DNA of 42,932 nucleotides, from NCBI GenBank assembly GCA_030039165.1, contig JASHQM010000190.1:1-42932 (forward strand), written 5' to 3'. The stretch comes from Candidatus Sulfotelmatobacter sp. GTDB lineage: Bacteria > Acidobacteriota > Terriglobia > Terriglobales > Acidobacteriaceae. Under the pieces are notes generated by a model that searched no databases, was not told the origin of the DNA, and saw nothing but the letters and a program-made list of their open reading frames with translations. Positions 9,121 to 17,547 of this stretch are shown one piece after another (the stretch's first letter is position 1; every line of letters starts with the position of its first letter). Both the position numbers and the translations under genes were made by a program.

Positions 9121-9798
9121 ATGCATAGCATGACCGGGGATGCGCTGGGAAAATCTGGTGGTCTGTTCTTCATTCTGCTTGCCGCACTGTTAACGGGGGC
9201 GATGCTTTCGAGCACTGGGTGTGAACGCTCGCAACCCGCCCAGCCAGGCGATTCTGCTTCGAATCAGGATCACCAGATTCCTTTCCACGCCGGCGCTGAC
9301 CAAAGCTCGTCTGATGCCCCCTCCTTGCCGTCGGAGAACCAAGAAGCGGATTTGCCCTTCCGTGGCGCACTGGGCCGAACGCTTCCCGCTGGAACACTCA
9401 TGATTGTTCAGCTTAAGAGCACGCTTTCCGGGGCAAAGCTGCACCCCGGCGACATCTTTACTGCGCTTGTGGCAACACCGGTCAGCATCGGCGGGGAGGT
9501 CGTGGTTGAACGGGGCGCCATCGTGTCTGGACGCATTGAGTCCATCCGCTCGCTGCGCGATCCTTCCGGGCTGCTTCCGGATTCAGGTTATGTCCGCATG
9601 AGCTTAAGTGCGGTGACCATAGCAGGCCGCCAGGTTCCGCTTCAAACCTCCAGCCTTTTCGCCCGGGGGATATTCGGCTCCGGCGGCGTGCGGATTCCGA
9701 AGGGGAGAGATCTGACTTTTCGATTAACCGCAGCCGTCTCGTTAGAGGAACCCAACCTTTCGTCGAATCGTCTCCATTCCCCCTACGGAACCGAGTAA
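9121..9798 (+). CDS. Lipoprotein with VirB10/TrbI-like beta domain signature
   Basis: The 225-residue product has a hydrophobic N-terminus ending LLTGAMLSSTGCERSQ, with Cys as probable lipidation site. A low-complexity acidic/Gln/Ser linker (about 42-80) follows. The conserved part begins LGRTLPAGTLMIVQLKSTLSGAKLHPGDIFTALVATPV, then VVVERGAIVSGRIES and YVRMSLSAVTIAGRQVPLQTSSLFARG, and ends IPKGRDLTFRLTAAV. I recognise this pattern from secreted acidobacterial proteins related to the TrbI/VirB10 beta fold; its role is unknown. The frame is open back to an ATG at 9043, but the sigma-54-like promoter lies inside that extension and the signal peptide starts at 9121, so I prefer 9121. The kinase-regulator pair downstream may control it. 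Confidence 0.8.
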   Translation: MHSMTGDALGKSGGLFFILLAALLTGAMLSSTGCERSQPAQPGDSASNQDHQIPFHAGADQSSSDAPSLPSENQEADLPFRGALGRTLPAGTLMIVQLKSTLSGAKLHPGDIFTALVATPVSIGGEVVVERGAIVSGRIESIRSLRDPSGLLPDSGYVRMSLSAVTIAGRQVPLQTSSLFARGIFGSGGVRIPKGRDLTFRLTAAVSLEEPNLSSNRLHSPYGTE

Positions 9799-9872
9799 AC
9801 CGAGTGTGAGTTCAGGTTTTTTTCCGCTGCTTTTTCCCCACGATTAATTTGAAACCTTTCACAGCGCGTGCA

Positions 9873-9921
9873 TCGCACAGAAAACTTGGCATTTGCCGAG
9901 TTTTCCACAATTACTGTGCGA
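9873..9921. repeat. Nested inverted repeat upstream of the second two-component system
   Basis: Outer arms TCGCACAG (9873-9880) and CTGTGCGA (9914-9921) are perfect. Inside them AAAACTTGGCA and TGCCGAGTTTT (9881-9904) pair over 11 positions with one G-T. The stretch 9799-10092 holds no gene; this element and a small hairpin near 10044 are its only structure. It could be an operator or a structured leader. Confidence 0.5.
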
Positions 9922-10043
9922 TTTGTTGTGACGATTGACCTTTCTTTGAACAATACCCCAACTCCATAGTGGGACGGCAGCAAGTGGGCTGGAAGGAGAT
10001 CCAAGTGTTGGCTCCCGTTTCGGGAACACCGAGGTATCAGACC

Positions 10044-10062
10044 GCCCGTTGCGGGCTTTCTT
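10044..10062 (+). terminator. Terminator-like hairpin in the leader of the kinase gene
   Basis: GCCCG and CGGGC (10044-10056, loop TTG) are followed by TTTCTT, 31 bases before the ATG of the histidine kinase. The stem is only five base pairs. It could attenuate or simply end upstream transcripts. Confidence 0.3.
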
Positions 10063-10092
10063 CCAGGAATCGTCCAGCGCGATAGTAACGAC

Positions 10093-11292
10093 ATGAATGC
10101 AACCACCCCAATTCCGTGGCCGAAACCATCGGAAGAGGTCAATGCCAGGGCAAGTTTCGGTGCCATTTTTGAACATGCTCCCATTGCTGCGGCACGCTGC
10201 GATTCCCGAGGGTTCATCCTCGAGATAAATCCTGCGTTCAAGCGCAGTCTGGGCGATCCCCAAGGCTGGCGCCTCTGCGAGCTTGCCAGCGAATTAGATC
10301 GCGAGGAAATGAATTCAGCGTTACATGAGGTGTTCTCTTCGCAGCGAAGCGGCATCGCGGTGGAAACGGCAGCCGCGGACGATCCCGAGAGCACGATCAA
10401 GTGGACGCTGTGGCAGCAGCAAAATGCGTGGGGGACGCGAGATCAGGTCATTGTGGTCGCAGACAAAATTCGCACCCCGGACGCCGCCGATGAAAACCAG
10501 CTTCAGTCGCAGCGCTGGCAGGCGATTGGCCGGTTAGCAGGAGGAATCGTCCACGACTTCAACAACCTGCTGACTGGCGTCCTGCTTTATTGCGACTTGC
10601 TGCTAACGAGCCTGGACGGGCGCGACCGCCGGCGGCGCTACGGGAACGAGATACGTTCAGCCATCGTGCAAGCCAGCGGCCTGATCGGGCAGTTGCTGGT
10701 TTTCGCCCGCCCGAAATCCCTGTCAGCGCGCCCACTTTCCCTGAATGAGACGGTAGAGAGCATGCGCGACCTGATCGCTCGCCTGATCGGGGAAAACATT
10801 AAGCTCGATTTGCATCTTGATCCGGATTTGGGGCAGGTCAACATCGACCCCGCACAAGCCCAGCAGGTACTGCTCAATCTTGTGCTTAATGCACGCGACG
10901 CTCTGCCGAAGGGCGGCCGCATCACCGTCCAAACCCATAATTGCCAATTCCAGCCCATTACGGCGATACCCAAGCCCGTACCTTTTCCCTGCGTTCTGCT
11001 GACAGTAGGTGACAACGGAAAAGGAATGAACGCCGAGACCCGGCAGCGGCTGTTCGAGCCATTTTTTACTACCAAGAACGCGGGCGAAGGCACGGGCCTG
11101 GGCTTGACCACGGTGCGCAGCATCGTGACTTCGCATCGCGGGCTCATCCATTTTGAAAGCGAACCAGAGCAAGGCACACGCGTTCTGGTTCTGTTTCCGC
11201 GGGCTTCGCCCGAGCCAACCGCCATCGTTCTCTCAAGTTCTCCGGTTTCACAAACTTCCACTGCGGAACATACGAAGGAATCACAACTATGA
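10093..11292 (+). CDS. Soluble PAS sensor histidine kinase
   Basis: This 399-residue kinase lacks transmembrane segments and so senses a cytoplasmic cue. Residues about 20-125 form a PAS domain (FGAIFEHAPIAAARCDSRGFILEINPAFKRSLG). The HisKA box GRLAGGIVHDFNNLLTGVLL carries phospho-acceptor His154 and is of the HDFNN subtype. The ATPase domain shows N box LLNLVLNARDALPKGG, G1 DNGKGMN and G2 GEGTGLGL. Its stop codon overlaps the start of the NtrC-type regulator (ATGA), so the pair is translationally coupled. Kinases of this subtype commonly pair with sigma-54 activators. Confidence 0.92.
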   Translation: MNATTPIPWPKPSEEVNARASFGAIFEHAPIAAARCDSRGFILEINPAFKRSLGDPQGWRLCELASELDREEMNSALHEVFSSQRSGIAVETAAADDPESTIKWTLWQQQNAWGTRDQVIVVADKIRTPDAADENQLQSQRWQAIGRLAGGIVHDFNNLLTGVLLYCDLLLTSLDGRDRRRRYGNEIRSAIVQASGLIGQLLVFARPKSLSARPLSLNETVESMRDLIARLIGENIKLDLHLDPDLGQVNIDPAQAQQVLLNLVLNARDALPKGGRITVQTHNCQFQPITAIPKPVPFPCVLLTVGDNGKGMNAETRQRLFEPFFTTKNAGEGTGLGLTTVRSIVTSHRGLIHFESEPEQGTRVLVLFPRASPEPTAIVLSSSPVSQTSTAEHTKESQL

Positions 11293-12707
11293 CGTCAGCC
11301 GCCGTTTCCCACTCCGTCACCCCTGCTCCCCAAATGATGGCCGCCAATTTCCTGAACCTGCTCATCGTGGACGACGAACGCTCGATTCGCGATGCGTGCC
11401 GGGAGGTCGCGCTCTCGCTGGGATTCATTGCGCATGTGGCCGACTCGGCCGAGCATGCCTATCGCATACTGCAAACTCAGAACGTCGACGCCGTGCTGCT
11501 CGATTTGCGCTTGCCGGGAGCGAGCGGGCTGGAGGCTCTGCGGCACATCAAGTCGCAACGCCCGGAGGCGCTAGTCATCGTGGTTACGGGCTACGGCACG
11601 GTGCAGTCTGCCGTGCAAGCGATGAAGAATGGCGCCTACGAATACGTCACCAAACCGTTCAGCATCGACGAACTCAAGCTGCTGCTGGAGCGGGTTTCGA
11701 ATCACCTGAAGCTGAAGAGTGAGAACCGGATGCTGCGCGAAAAGCTGAAGTCGAAACAAGGCTACGGAGGAATCGTGGGGCGGGCGCCGGAAATGGAAAA
11801 GCTCTACCGCATCATCGCCAAGGCCGCCAACAGCACTCACCCCGTTCTGATTCTTGGCGAAAGCGGGACCGGCAAGGAGCTGGTCGCGCGTTCGATTCAT
11901 TACTCGGGACCGTTTCATGACAAGCCGTTCATTCCTGTCGATTGCGGCTCCCTTGTGCCGTCGTTGATCGAGAGCGAGCTTTTTGGATATGTCAAAGGTG
12001 CGTTCACCGGTGCAAACCAGGCCAAGGATGGCCTGCTGGCTATCGCCGAGGGAGGCACGGTGTTCCTTGACGAGGTTGGCGAATTGCCCATCGATCTTCA
12101 GGCCAAACTTCTGCGGGCGATTCAGGAAAAAGAAATTCGTCCGGTAGGCAGTACCAGGCGAATCCCCATCAATCTGCGTATTCTTGCCGCTACCAATCGC
12201 GTGCTGGAGCAGGCAGTGACCGAAGGTTCGTTTCGCCGCGACCTCTACTTCCGGCTGAACGTGCTGAGCCTGCGTATTCCAGCACTGCGGGAGCGCAGAG
12301 AGGATATTCCGCTTCTGATCGCTCATTTTATGGAGCGGACCGTGCGAGCCGCCGGTCAGGAAAAAATCTTGAGCGATGAAGCCATTAAGGCTTTGCTGGC
12401 TTACGACTGGCCTGGAAATGTACGCGAGTTGGAAAACTGCATGGAGCGCACTTGCGCCTTTACCAGCGGACCGGTCATCAACGTGGCCGACCTTCCCCCT
12501 GCGGTCGCGGGGGCGCATCCATTAGCGCCGGACAACGGCAATGGAAATGGACGGGCAAAAATCATTACGATGGCGGAACTGGAGAGGCAGACCATTCTGA
12601 ATGCCATCGCCGAACTCAACGGCGACAAGTTGCAAGCCGCGCGTCTGCTGGGTATCGGGAAGACGACCTTGTACCGAAAGCTGAAGGATTATGCGGCGCA
12701 GAGCTAA
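11289..12707 (+). CDS. Sigma-54-dependent response regulator, NtrC family
   Basis: The 472-residue protein has a receiver domain (about 22-140) with acidic residues DDE 28-30 and phospho-acceptor Asp72 (VLLDLRLPG). The AAA+ ATPase has Walker A GESGTGKE (190-197) and the sigma-54 loop GAFTGA (237-242). The Fis-type helix-turn-helix [18 protein letters not shown] lies at the C-terminus. Its ATG overlaps the kinase stop by four bases. It should activate sigma-54 promoters such as the candidate at 9074-9090 upstream of the operon. The N-terminus may really begin at Met16 or Met17; the overlap favours the longer form. Confidence 0.93.
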   Translation: MTSAAVSHSVTPAPQMMAANFLNLLIVDDERSIRDACREVALSLGFIAHVADSAEHAYRILQTQNVDAVLLDLRLPGASGLEALRHIKSQRPEALVIVVTGYGTVQSAVQAMKNGAYEYVTKPFSIDELKLLLERVSNHLKLKSENRMLREKLKSKQGYGGIVGRAPEMEKLYRIIAKAANSTHPVLILGESGTGKELVARSIHYSGPFHDKPFIPVDCGSLVPSLIESELFGYVKGAFTGANQAKDGLLAIAEGGTVFLDEVGELPIDLQAKLLRAIQEKEIRPVGSTRRIPINLRILAATNRVLEQAVTEGSFRRDLYFRLNVLSLRIPALRERREDIPLLIAHFMERTVRAAGQEKILSDEAIKALLAYDWPGNVRELENCMERTCAFTSGPVINVADLPPAVAGAHPLAPDNGNGNGRAKIITMAELERQTILNAIAELNGDKLQAARLLGIGKTTLYRKLKDYAAQS

Positions 12708-12865
12708 TTGGGAACTGCACGCCGGAAATGAAAGGGCGGTTCAGTTTTGGAATGAGAATGGCGGAGTATGGGCTCCGGAGCGGGAACGCGATGGAACACA
12801 TAAGGTCTAAGCCGTTTCATTTCAACAGAGCTTGCAGTGGCGACTGGCTTGCAACGATAAAGAGC

Positions 12866-13351
12866 ATGATTCTACTCATAACCGCTTCGGCGCGCGGCCA
12901 GGAATGCGCAGCCATGCTGAGGGAAGCTACTGGCGAAGAAACTCACTGGGCGGAAGACCTGCCCCAAGGAGCTGCACGGCTACGCGAACAGGTTTACTCG
13001 ACGGTGGTACTCGATCAATTTCTGCTGGAGAACGAACCCACCGAAAGCGACCAGATCCTCGAGCACCTGGGCACGGCGTTTCCCGTGTATCTGAATTTCG
13101 CCGTCAGTGGCATGCAGCGGTTGTTGCGCGAAGTACGCTCGGCGCTGCACCGCCGCAAGCGCGAGGAGGAACAAGCACGGCGCTCGGTGGAGCAGCAGAT
13201 ACGCAGCGAAATGTGCGAGTCCTTGACCGCGCTGCTGCTCTCCTGTGAGTTAGCGATGGCTGTGCCGGAAGTTCCGCCGCCGGCCGCGGAAAAGATTCGC
13301 ATTATCGACGATCTTGCCCGTGGAATGAGGGTGCGGCTGGGGGTAAGTTAG
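12866..13351 (+). CDS. Receiver-like protein with histidine-less DHp-like tail
   Basis: This 161-residue protein follows the kinase-regulator pair. Residues 1-100 begin MILLITASARGQECAAML and continue ...STVVLDQFLLENEP, the alternating strands and helices of a response-regulator receiver fold. The acidic pocket at strand 1 is missing and only Asp in VVLDQ resembles the acceptor. A charged helix (RRKREEEQARRSVEQQIRSE) leads to MCESLTALLLSCELAM, which can be laid over the HDFNNLLTGVLLYCDLL box of the kinase two genes upstream, with Ser or a neighbouring residue where His should be. I infer a catalytically dead adaptor or decoy. The start is uncertain: in-frame ATGs at 12728, 12758 and 12791 lack ribosome sites too. 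Confidence 0.62.
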   Translation: MILLITASARGQECAAMLREATGEETHWAEDLPQGAARLREQVYSTVVLDQFLLENEPTESDQILEHLGTAFPVYLNFAVSGMQRLLREVRSALHRRKREEEQARRSVEQQIRSEMCESLTALLLSCELAMAVPEVPPPAAEKIRIIDDLARGMRVRLGVS

Positions 13352-13427
13352 TACGTCGCGGCCTCGACTCGCGGGCCCAAGCCCGGTTCGGTTGCTCGCA
13401 CTTGTCGGCAGAGCTGGGGGCTCGGTC

Positions 13428-14411
13428 TTATCGCGCGCTGGGGGACCTTCCAGTTTCGCCCAGCAGCTTAACGCAGTTATATACGGTGCGCGTGCAGGTC
13501 ATAGGCAGGCCAACACGCTCTCCGATTTCCAGGACCGAACCGACCAGAGCCTCCAGTTCCATCGGGCGGCCGGCTTCGAGATCCTGCAACATCGAGGTTT
13601 TATGCTCGCCAACTTTTTCCGCGCCGGCGATGCGCTGATCGATCGTAATGGGCAGCTCCATGCCGAGTTTCTTCGAGACTGCCTCGACTTCTTCCATCAT
13701 GCTGCGGATTACCCACGTCACGCCCGGATTGTGTGCCATCTGCGCCAGCGTAGCCCGTGTGAGCGCACTCACTGGATTAAATGAAGCGTTGCCCAATACC
13801 TTGACCCAAATCTCGTGCCGGATGCGGGTGGTGATGGGCGCGCGGAAACCAGAGGCGATCAGCGCCTCGGCAATTTTGCGGCAGCGCTCGGAGCGTGATC
13901 CATCCGGTTCGCCGAGCGTAATGCGATTTCCCTCGATGTGCTGAACCACACCGGGCTCGGGAATCTCGGTTGCGAAGTACATAATCGATCCAATTACGCT
14001 TCTGGTGGCAATGGCACTCGCGATCACTCCGCCGGGATCGAGCCTCTCCAGATGCATTCCTTCAAACTCGCCGCCGAAGCCCTGAAAATACCACCAGGGA
14101 ACTCCGTTCTGCGTGCTTACGACGGCAGTGTGGGGCCCGAGCACAAGTTTCAACTGCGGTGCGAACTGCGTCAGTGCGTGCGCCTTGACAGCCAGAAAAA
14201 TGACATCGAAAGGCGTTGCGCCTTCGAAGGTCCCAATTACTGCAGGCTTGGCCGTGAAGTCACCGTCTGCACTCTTCACCAGCACACCACGCTCCTCCAT
14301 GGCGCGCAGGTGCGGCCCGCGCGCGAACAGGGTTACGTCGTATCCTGCTCTTGCCATACGCGCACCGATGTAGGCGCCGATAGCTCCGGCTCCGGCGATC
14401 AGGAATCTCAT
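13428..14411 (-). CDS. Ketopantoate reductase family protein; candidate oxalyl-CoA reductase
   Basis: The 327-residue protein has the NADP-binding motif GAGAIG (residues 7-12) and the PanE catalytic pattern Lys204-x3-Asn208 in IWVKVLGNASFNPVSALTR. Plain annotation would be 2-dehydropantoate 2-reductase (pantothenate synthesis). It belongs, however, to a divergent subgroup with an insert after strand 4 (QNGVPWWYFQGFGG...LDPGGVI). It also sits last in a run with a CoA ligase of the oxalate type, a glyoxylate aminotransferase and malate synthase. The PanE-family protein PanE2 of Methylobacterium extorquens is an oxalyl-CoA reductase making glyoxylate, and this setting suggests the same job here. 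The gap to the CoA-ligase gene is 31 bases. No pantothenate gene is nearby. Confidence 0.85.
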   Translation of the reverse strand: MRFLIAGAGAIGAYIGARMARAGYDVTLFARGPHLRAMEERGVLVKSADGDFTAKPAVIGTFEGATPFDVIFLAVKAHALTQFAPQLKLVLGPHTAVVSTQNGVPWWYFQGFGGEFEGMHLERLDPGGVIASAIATRSVIGSIMYFATEIPEPGVVQHIEGNRITLGEPDGSRSERCRKIAEALIASGFRAPITTRIRHEIWVKVLGNASFNPVSALTRATLAQMAHNPGVTWVIRSMMEEVEAVSKKLGMELPITIDQRIAGAEKVGEHKTSMLQDLEAGRPMELEALVGSVLEIGERVGLPMTCTRTVYNCVKLLGETGRSPSAR

Positions 14412-14442
14412 CCGTGGTCACCCATGCTGATCCTTGCGCGGG

Positions 14443-15960
14443 TCATTCCTGTTGTTGATTATCCACGAGCGCGGCGGCGACCGCACGCCGACGGATTTTT
14501 CCAGTGGCGGTGGTGGGAATGCTCTTCACCAGATAAATCTTCTTGGGGCATTTATATTCGGCGAGAAATTCCCCGCAATGCTTGATGAGTGCGGATTCCG
14601 TTGCGCCATGGGGTTCATGCAAAACGACCGCAGCGGCCACTTCTTCGCCCAGCGTGGGGTGAGCGCATCCAAACGTCACTGCGGCCGCCACCGCGGGATG
14701 CTTGATGAGCACTTCGTCCACTTCATGCGGCGCGATTTTCTCCCCGCCGCGAATGATGATGTCTTTCATACGCCCGGTCAAATGCAGATAGCAGTCCGGA
14801 TCAAGATAGCCCTCATCGCCGGTGCGGAACCATCCGTTCACGAAGGCGCGGGCGTTGGCTTCGGAATTGTTTTCGTACCCGCGAAAGACGTTTGCTCCCT
14901 GAATGGCGATTTCCCCGCGCTGGTTGTCCTCAAGCGATTTGCCATCTTTGTCCATGATGCGGATACGCAAGCCAGTGCCTACGCCGACTGACCCGCTTTT
15001 GCGATGGCGCGGCGGAAGGGGATTGGAAGTCATCTGGTGAGCCGCTTCGGTCATGCCATAGGCTTCGACGAACGGAACGCCGAACATATCTTCGATGGTG
15101 CGGATGAACTCAGACGAGAGTGGAGCGCTGCATGATCGGATGAAACGCAGCGTGCCCGCCTCCAGCGGTTTATTATGCGCACGTGCAAGCAGCAGTTGAT
15201 GCATCGTGGGCACGCCAGAATACCAGGTGACGCGATTTTCCTTGACCGTGCGCCAGAAGGTGAGCGCGTTGAATTTGTTCGGAACCACTACGGCTCCGCC
15301 GGAAAGCAGCGTCGCCATGGTGGATGCCATCAAGCCATGAATATGAAACAGCGGCATAACGCACAGCGAAACGTCTTCTTCCGAGAGCGCGTAGGTGTTG
15401 GCGATATTAGCAGCTGAAACGGCGAGATTGAAATGACGCAACGGCACGCGTTTGGGACGGCCGGTGCTGCCGCTGGTGTGCAGGATCAGCGCGATATCAT
15501 CGGCGGTAGGAGGGATGACTTTCACGCCCGAAGGCGCCCCCTCAAGGCTCACCTTGCCGCGCTCATCCATTTGCACGGATAAAACTGGAATCTTGCGGTC
15601 GAGCGCGGCGGTGCGAGCATACTCGGCGCCTACGGGCGGGCAGAGCAGAACTTTGGCGTTCGTATCGCCGAGGAAGAAGTGAAACTCTTCGTAGGGGTAC
15701 GCTGGATTCAACGGAGCCGCTGTTCCCGCAATGGAAGCGGCTAGAAAACTAACAATCGCCCGCAAGCCATTGGGCAGCGCCATGGCGACCGCGTCGCTAC
15801 GGCGAATGCCGAACGACGCCAGCGCGTTCGCCATATCGAGAACCTGCTGTCGCAGCGAATCGTAGCTGACGTGCAGGCTGAGTTCAGGAATGACGATGGC
15901 GGTGTGACTGTCGGCAAAATGCAAGACATCCAGAAGCGTGTCGACCGACTTCAGTGTCAT
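14443..15960 (-). CDS. Acyl-CoA synthetase of the AAE3/Pcs60 type; candidate oxalate-CoA ligase
   Basis: This 505-residue member of the AMP-forming adenylate superfamily should make a carboxylate into its CoA thioester using ATP. The P-loop is LHTSGSTGRPKRVPLRHFNL (about 174-193), the A5 motif is EAYGMTEAAHQMTSNPLPP, A7 is GWFRTGDEGYLD, A8 is GRMKDIIIRGGEKIAPHEVDEVL, and the catalytic A10 Lys is in PTTATGKIRRR. Several stretches match what I remember of plant AAE3 and yeast Pcs60 oxalyl-CoA synthetases, notably LNPAYPYEEFHFFLGD, MPLFHIHGL, FIRSCSAPL and EAYGMTEAxHxMxSNPLP. GGAAAGG lies before the start. Context (glyoxylate enzymes) supports oxalate over a fatty acid, but substrate choice is not proven by sequence. 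Confidence 0.88.
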   Translation of the reverse strand: MTLKSVDTLLDVLHFADSHTAIVIPELSLHVSYDSLRQQVLDMANALASFGIRRSDAVAMALPNGLRAIVSFLAASIAGTAAPLNPAYPYEEFHFFLGDTNAKVLLCPPVGAEYARTAALDRKIPVLSVQMDERGKVSLEGAPSGVKVIPPTADDIALILHTSGSTGRPKRVPLRHFNLAVSAANIANTYALSEEDVSLCVMPLFHIHGLMASTMATLLSGGAVVVPNKFNALTFWRTVKENRVTWYSGVPTMHQLLLARAHNKPLEAGTLRFIRSCSAPLSSEFIRTIEDMFGVPFVEAYGMTEAAHQMTSNPLPPRHRKSGSVGVGTGLRIRIMDKDGKSLEDNQRGEIAIQGANVFRGYENNSEANARAFVNGWFRTGDEGYLDPDCYLHLTGRMKDIIIRGGEKIAPHEVDEVLIKHPAVAAAVTFGCAHPTLGEEVAAAVVLHEPHGATESALIKHCGEFLAEYKCPKKIYLVKSIPTTATGKIRRRAVAAALVDNQQQE

Positions 15961-16077
15961 TCGTTATGGCCTTTCCCGCTCCTAACCTGGGTCGAGCGGG
16001 AAGCTGGACCGGGTCGTATAGCGATTTGTTCGTGCCTGGCTGTCATCCGTGCTTCGAGTGCAGAAATCCTACGCCCG

Positions 16078-17226
16078 CTAGCCTTGCACGCCCAGAGCCT
16101 TCTTAAACTCTTTTAGGAAAAACTGTACATTTTCTTCCGTCGCGAGCGGGCCCATGATACCAATGCGAAAGACCTTGCCCGCCAGAGGACCGAAACCGCC
16201 GGCGATTTCGATGCCAGAACCCTCCAAAAGCTGTTTGCGGACTTTGGCTTCGTCCACGCCTTCCGGCACTTTTACCGTACTTAAATTGGCGATGCGATGC
16301 TCCGCCGGCACGTGCATCTTCAGGCCGATGGCTTCGATGCCGTTCACGAACGATCTGTTGGCACGGCGGTGGCGCTCCCAGCGGTTTTCGATGCCTTCTT
16401 CGGCAATGACCATCAGCGCCTCGCGCAAGGCATAGAACATGGAAATCGGCGCGGTGTGGTGATAGCGGTGCGAAACCGTCGAATAATCGTGAATCAGCTT
16501 GAGATCGAGATACCAGCTTCGCGGAGGAGTGGTGCGGCCCCGAAGCCACGTCGTGGCTCGCTCGGAAATCGCCATGGGAGACAACCCGGGCGGGCAACTT
16601 AATCCTTTCTGGGTGCAACTGTAAGCGACGTCGATTCCGGTTTCGTCGAAATTGACTGGTATGCCACCGAGGGAGGTGACGCAATCGCCGATGACCAGCG
16701 CGCCGACCTCGTGCGCGGCGTCGCAGATTGCCTTGCCCTGCTGCAAGGCTCCAGTCGAGGTTTCGGCGTGAACGAAAGCTACGACTTGAGGCTTTTCGCG
16801 GCGGATGAAATCGCGAGCCTCGGCATCACTGTAAACCTCGCCCCAGGCCTTTTCGAAACGCACGATGTTGGCTCCGTGGCGCTTGGCCATTTCGGTGAGG
16901 CGGTCTGAGAAATATCCATTGGCGAACACCGCGAACTTGCTGCCCGGTTCGACAAAGTTGCTGATAGCGGCTTCCATGCCCGCGCTGCCGGTGCCGGAGA
17001 TCACCAGGGTTGAGGCTTCGTTGGCGCCATAGACCATTTTGACCAGTTGTTGAACGTCGCTCATGATCTGAATGAAATAGGCGTCGAGATGACCGACGAT
17101 CGGCTTCGACAGCGCCGCATAGACGCGCGGATCGACCATGGTTGGCCCCGGGCCGAACAGATAACGCTTGGGCGGTTGCAAGGCGGGAAAGTGGAGAGCA
17201 GAAGCGGGATGTTCAATGACGTTCAT
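16078..17226 (-). CDS. Class V aminotransferase: alanine/serine-glyoxylate aminotransferase
   Basis: This 382-residue PLP enzyme transfers an amino group from alanine or serine to glyoxylate, giving glycine. The N-terminus LFGPGPTMVDPRVYAALSKPIVGHLD is characteristic of the AGXT/SgaA group. The PLP-phosphate loop lies in ISGTGSAGMEAAISN, Asp181 (IGDCVTSLGG) contacts the pyridine nitrogen, and Lys207 (AYSCTQKGLSCPPGLSP) forms the Schiff base. GAGGAC precedes the ATG. It is followed after 117 bases by the CoA-ligase gene and preceded by malate synthase, another glyoxylate consumer. Serine or alanine as the amino donor cannot be decided here. Confidence 0.93.
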   Translation of the reverse strand: MNVIEHPASALHFPALQPPKRYLFGPGPTMVDPRVYAALSKPIVGHLDAYFIQIMSDVQQLVKMVYGANEASTLVISGTGSAGMEAAISNFVEPGSKFAVFANGYFSDRLTEMAKRHGANIVRFEKAWGEVYSDAEARDFIRREKPQVVAFVHAETSTGALQQGKAICDAAHEVGALVIGDCVTSLGGIPVNFDETGIDVAYSCTQKGLSCPPGLSPMAISERATTWLRGRTTPPRSWYLDLKLIHDYSTVSHRYHHTAPISMFYALREALMVIAEEGIENRWERHRRANRSFVNGIEAIGLKMHVPAEHRIANLSTVKVPEGVDEAKVRKQLLEGSGIEIAGGFGPLAGKVFRIGIMGPLATEENVQFFLKEFKKALGVQG

Positions 17227-17547
17227 AATGAGTCCTCATTTCTTATGATGAGATTGCGGTAGAGTCTTCGCCACATTGCAGCTGAGGGCGGGCAGCCTCC
17301 TGCAGTTCTCCGTGTTGAATGTTCTTGACGACAATTTGTTAGTGGGCAGTCCTGGCGCAGGTTCGGTCAAATCAATTTTATCGATTCTTGCGATGAATTT
17401 CTCGCATGAGGCGCCGGACTGTTTTGGCTGGGGTGATCGCAAATCCCCGGTTATTCGCGATCGTACCCTTTGGGTGGTTCGCTGTGAGATGCTTCGTTCT
17501 GGCTGAGGAACGCCTGCCCTCAGGATAATGCCAACCCGCCGGCATGT
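17227..17547. other. Intergenic stretch between malate synthase and aminotransferase genes
   Basis: These 321 bases hold no convincing gene. Just after the malate synthase stop is a GC-rich hairpin without a T-run. Next to the aminotransferase start, AATGAGGACTCATT (17227-17240 region) is palindromic and contains the ribosome site. I found no consensus promoter, so co-transcription of the whole cluster is possible but not shown. Confidence 0.5.

Noticed and set aside
11571..12518. Open frame antisense to the second NtrC-type regulator
   Set aside because: The sense gene has Walker A, GAFTGA and helix-turn-helix motifs; the antisense frame shows nothing.
14113..14373. Small plus-strand gene inside the PanE-family gene
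   Set aside because: It lies wholly opposite a well-supported gene and has no features of its own.
17276..17506. Small plus-strand gene between malate synthase and the aminotransferase
   Set aside because: No ribosome site, no family resemblance and no supporting promoter.
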